Shown piece after piece: positions 38,211 through 39,493 of a stretch of 39,493 bases of DNA. Position 1 is the first letter of the stretch; every line of letters begins with the position of its first letter. The DNA lies in NCBI GenBank assembly GCA_902805735.1, contig CADCTW010000179.1, forward strand, positions 1 to 39,493, given 5' to 3'. The notes below the pieces were generated by a model, which did no database searches, was not told where the DNA came from, and saw only the letters and a list, made by a program, of their open reading frames with translations. The DNA is from an uncultured Gemmatimonadota bacterium. Lineage in GTDB: Bacteria; Gemmatimonadota; Gemmatimonadetes; Longimicrobiales; Longimicrobiaceae. Made by a program: the position numbers and the translations under genes.

Positions 38211-39493
38211 TCACTCTCCCCTCACGGAAAGGATCGGCCGCATCGCGGCGGGGGAGGGGGCGAAGAGGGAAAGCTGGTCCGGCGCCGCGAACAGCGTTGC
38301 GAAGTCCACGGGGGAGAGGGCGCGGGCGAGGCGCGAGGCGAAGTGGGTGCGCAGCACGCGGGCGTAGTGCTCCACGTCGTAGTCGCGGCGCGCGTCCGGG
38401 GCTCCCTCGCCGCGCGGGGGGACGACCGCGGCGCCGCCGCCCTGGGTGCGGTACACGTGCACCCGCTCGCCCACGCGCCACGTCCGGCGCCCGCCGGCGA
38501 GCAGCGCCTCGTACGCCAGCTCGCGGCGGCCGGCCGCGGCGTACGCCTCGGGCGATTTGGTCAGCCTCATCCGCGACGACACGTCGAAGGCCGGCAGCTC
38601 GCGGCGGCGGAGGGCGTCCAGGGTGGAGAGGTACGCCTCGCGCACGCCGGCCAGGTCGCCGGCGAAGAGGCTCACCAGCGCGCGGCGCAGGAAGGCCTCG
38701 CCAAAGGGCTCCGCGCGGCTGGAGCGGAAGGCCACGCCGCGCAGCACCAGCGTGCCGTCGTACTCCAGCAGCGCGTAGTTCTTGGGCTCGTGCGAGAGCA
38801 TCGCCGCGTAGCGTCCCTCCAGCTCCAGGTGCACCAGCGGGGGGAGCAGCGCACCCACCTCGGCCACGGCGCGCCGCTCGTCGTCTTCGCTCCACCCCTC
38901 CGGCACGGCGAAGTAGACGCCGTCCGTGTCGGCCTCCAGCAGCGTCACCCCCCGCGCGGCCAGCTCGCGGCACAGCAGGGCGAGGGTGTCGCGGCCGCGG
39001 CGCGTGACCTCGTTGGCGGCGTGCACGTCCGCGAAGCGGGTAAGCTCGCCGCCGGCCGCCATGTACCCGTAGGCGGAGTTCACCACCAGCTTCATGGCCG
39101 CGGAGGTCGCCTCGTGGCCGTGGCGCTCGGCCGAGCCGGGGGGCGCGGCGCGGGCGTGCGCCTTGGCCGCGAGCCGCTGCTCCACCAGCTGGTCCACCAG
39201 CGCCAGCAGCGCGCCCAGGTGGTCGCGCGCGGGGACGATGCGGTGCGCGCGCATCAGCGACGGGTACAGGCTCGCCACGTCGGCCTTCACCACCCGCCGC
39301 GCCACGCCGGTGGCGAACAGGTGCAGCGCGGCGCCGCTGTGGGGGGTGCCGTCGCCGCGCCGGTGCGCGGGGAGCGCGGCGCCCTCGCGGAGGTACGCGC
39401 GCACCAGGATGGGATCGACCACCCCCGTGGCGGGCCCCGCGTCGGCCAGGCGATCGTACCGGCGCGGGGCGAGCCGCGCCAGCGCGAACGCCG
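38211..39493 (-). CDS. family B DNA polymerase, C-terminal part
   Basis: About 427 residues lie within the window, and the frame is still open at the right edge, so the exonuclease and N-terminal part are missing. The three polymerase motifs are present: motif A VKADVASLYPSLMR, motif B KLVVNSAYGYM and motif C LLEADTDGVYFA. Their order and spacing fit a B-family polymerase like bacterial Pol II but shorter at the C-terminus. It ends with a Pro/Ala-rich stretch near LSLFAPSPAAM. It should be a repair or translesion polymerase rather than the replicase. No gene symbol is given because polB identity cannot be checked from this part. Confidence 0.9.
   Translation of the reverse strand, partial: AFALARLAPRRYDRLADAGPATGVVDPILVRAYLREGAALPAHRRGDGTPHSGAALHLFATGVARRVVKADVASLYPSLMRAHRIVPARDHLGALLALVDQLVEQRLAAKAHARAAPPGSAERHGHEATSAAMKLVVNSAYGYMAAGGELTRFADVHAANEVTRRGRDTLALLCRELAARGVTLLEADTDGVYFAVPEGWSEDDERRAVAEVGALLPPLVHLELEGRYAAMLSHEPKNYALLEYDGTLVLRGVAFRSSRAEPFGEAFLRRALVSLFAGDLAGVREAYLSTLDALRRRELPAFDVSSRMRLTKSPEAYAAAGRRELAYEALLAGGRRTWRVGERVHVYRTQGGGAAVVPPRGEGAPDARRDYDVEHYARVLRTHFASRLARALSPVDFATLFAAPDQLSLFAPSPAAMRPILSVRGE

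Noticed and set aside
1..39493. tRNA, rRNA or riboswitch genes
   Set aside because: I saw no cloverleaf with a conserved TTCGA loop, no rRNA core sequence and no known riboswitch core by eye. A covariance search would be needed to exclude small RNAs.

Overview
The window is very GC-rich with dense ATGA-type gene overlaps. It mixes PadR or BlaI regulators next to orphan MacB/FtsX-like permeases, secreted proteins with signal peptides, a PilMNOPQ-type pilus cluster and many palindromic intergenic repeats. This points to a Gram-negative, probably soil-dwelling bacterium. Longimicrobiaceae-type Gemmatimonadota is my best guess, with Acidobacteriota-like lineages as alternatives. That placement is inference from style and gene families; no rRNA or other phylogenetic marker is present.

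Layout. 1-5.1 kb: a pentapeptide-like protein, a PA0069-type radical SAM protein, a dockerin/Big-2 secreted protein and a YadA-head/S74-chaperone surface protein. 5.1-10.2 kb: a PadR-controlled orphan permease, then a two-gene envelope operon (beta-barrel-like protein plus an unrecognised secreted protein) behind an AT-rich promoter. 10.4-14.2 kb: a BlaI-M56 pair whose peptidase has a His/Cys-rich tail, then a small lipoprotein and a GGDEF-EAL protein. 14.8-24.0 kb: the type IV pilus locus, with minor pilins and a PilX-like protein on the minus strand diverging from pilM-N-O-P-Q on the plus strand. 24.0-30.5 kb: an intact BlaI-M56-lipoprotein-permease module next to a decayed relative carrying M56, lipoprotein and S41-peptidase remnants. 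31-39.5 kb: a lone major-type pilin, an M49-like metallopeptidase, an aldo/keto reductase, a thioredoxin-reductase fragment, a second PadR, several small membrane proteins and the C-terminal part of a family B DNA polymerase.

How genes work together. PilM (cytoplasm), PilN/PilO (inner membrane), a PilP-like periplasmic protein and PilQ (outer-membrane secretin) form the alignment complex of a type IV pilus. The minus-strand genes supply minor pilins, and the pilin at 31.1 kb may be the fibre subunit. No pilB, pilT, pilC or pilD is present here. All three pilus transcription units carry the same promoter-like signature, AACC-N12-CCGsGGTATCTA. In the BlaI-M56 module at 28.6-30.5 kb, the regulator gene and the lipoprotein-permease unit have homologous promoters, each with a TACTAC-N5-GTAGTA dyad touching the -10. 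They therefore look like one regulon in which an M56 membrane protease relieves BlaI repression of an ABC-type permease.

Intergenic space holds several repeat families. The clearest is a long hairpin, largely built from CACAGAG-like units, lying just past gene 3' ends. Others are a nested 131-bp palindrome, a 289-bp segment bounded by inverted repeats inside the minor-pilin cluster, heptamer arrays and a 3 x 20 bp tandem repeat.
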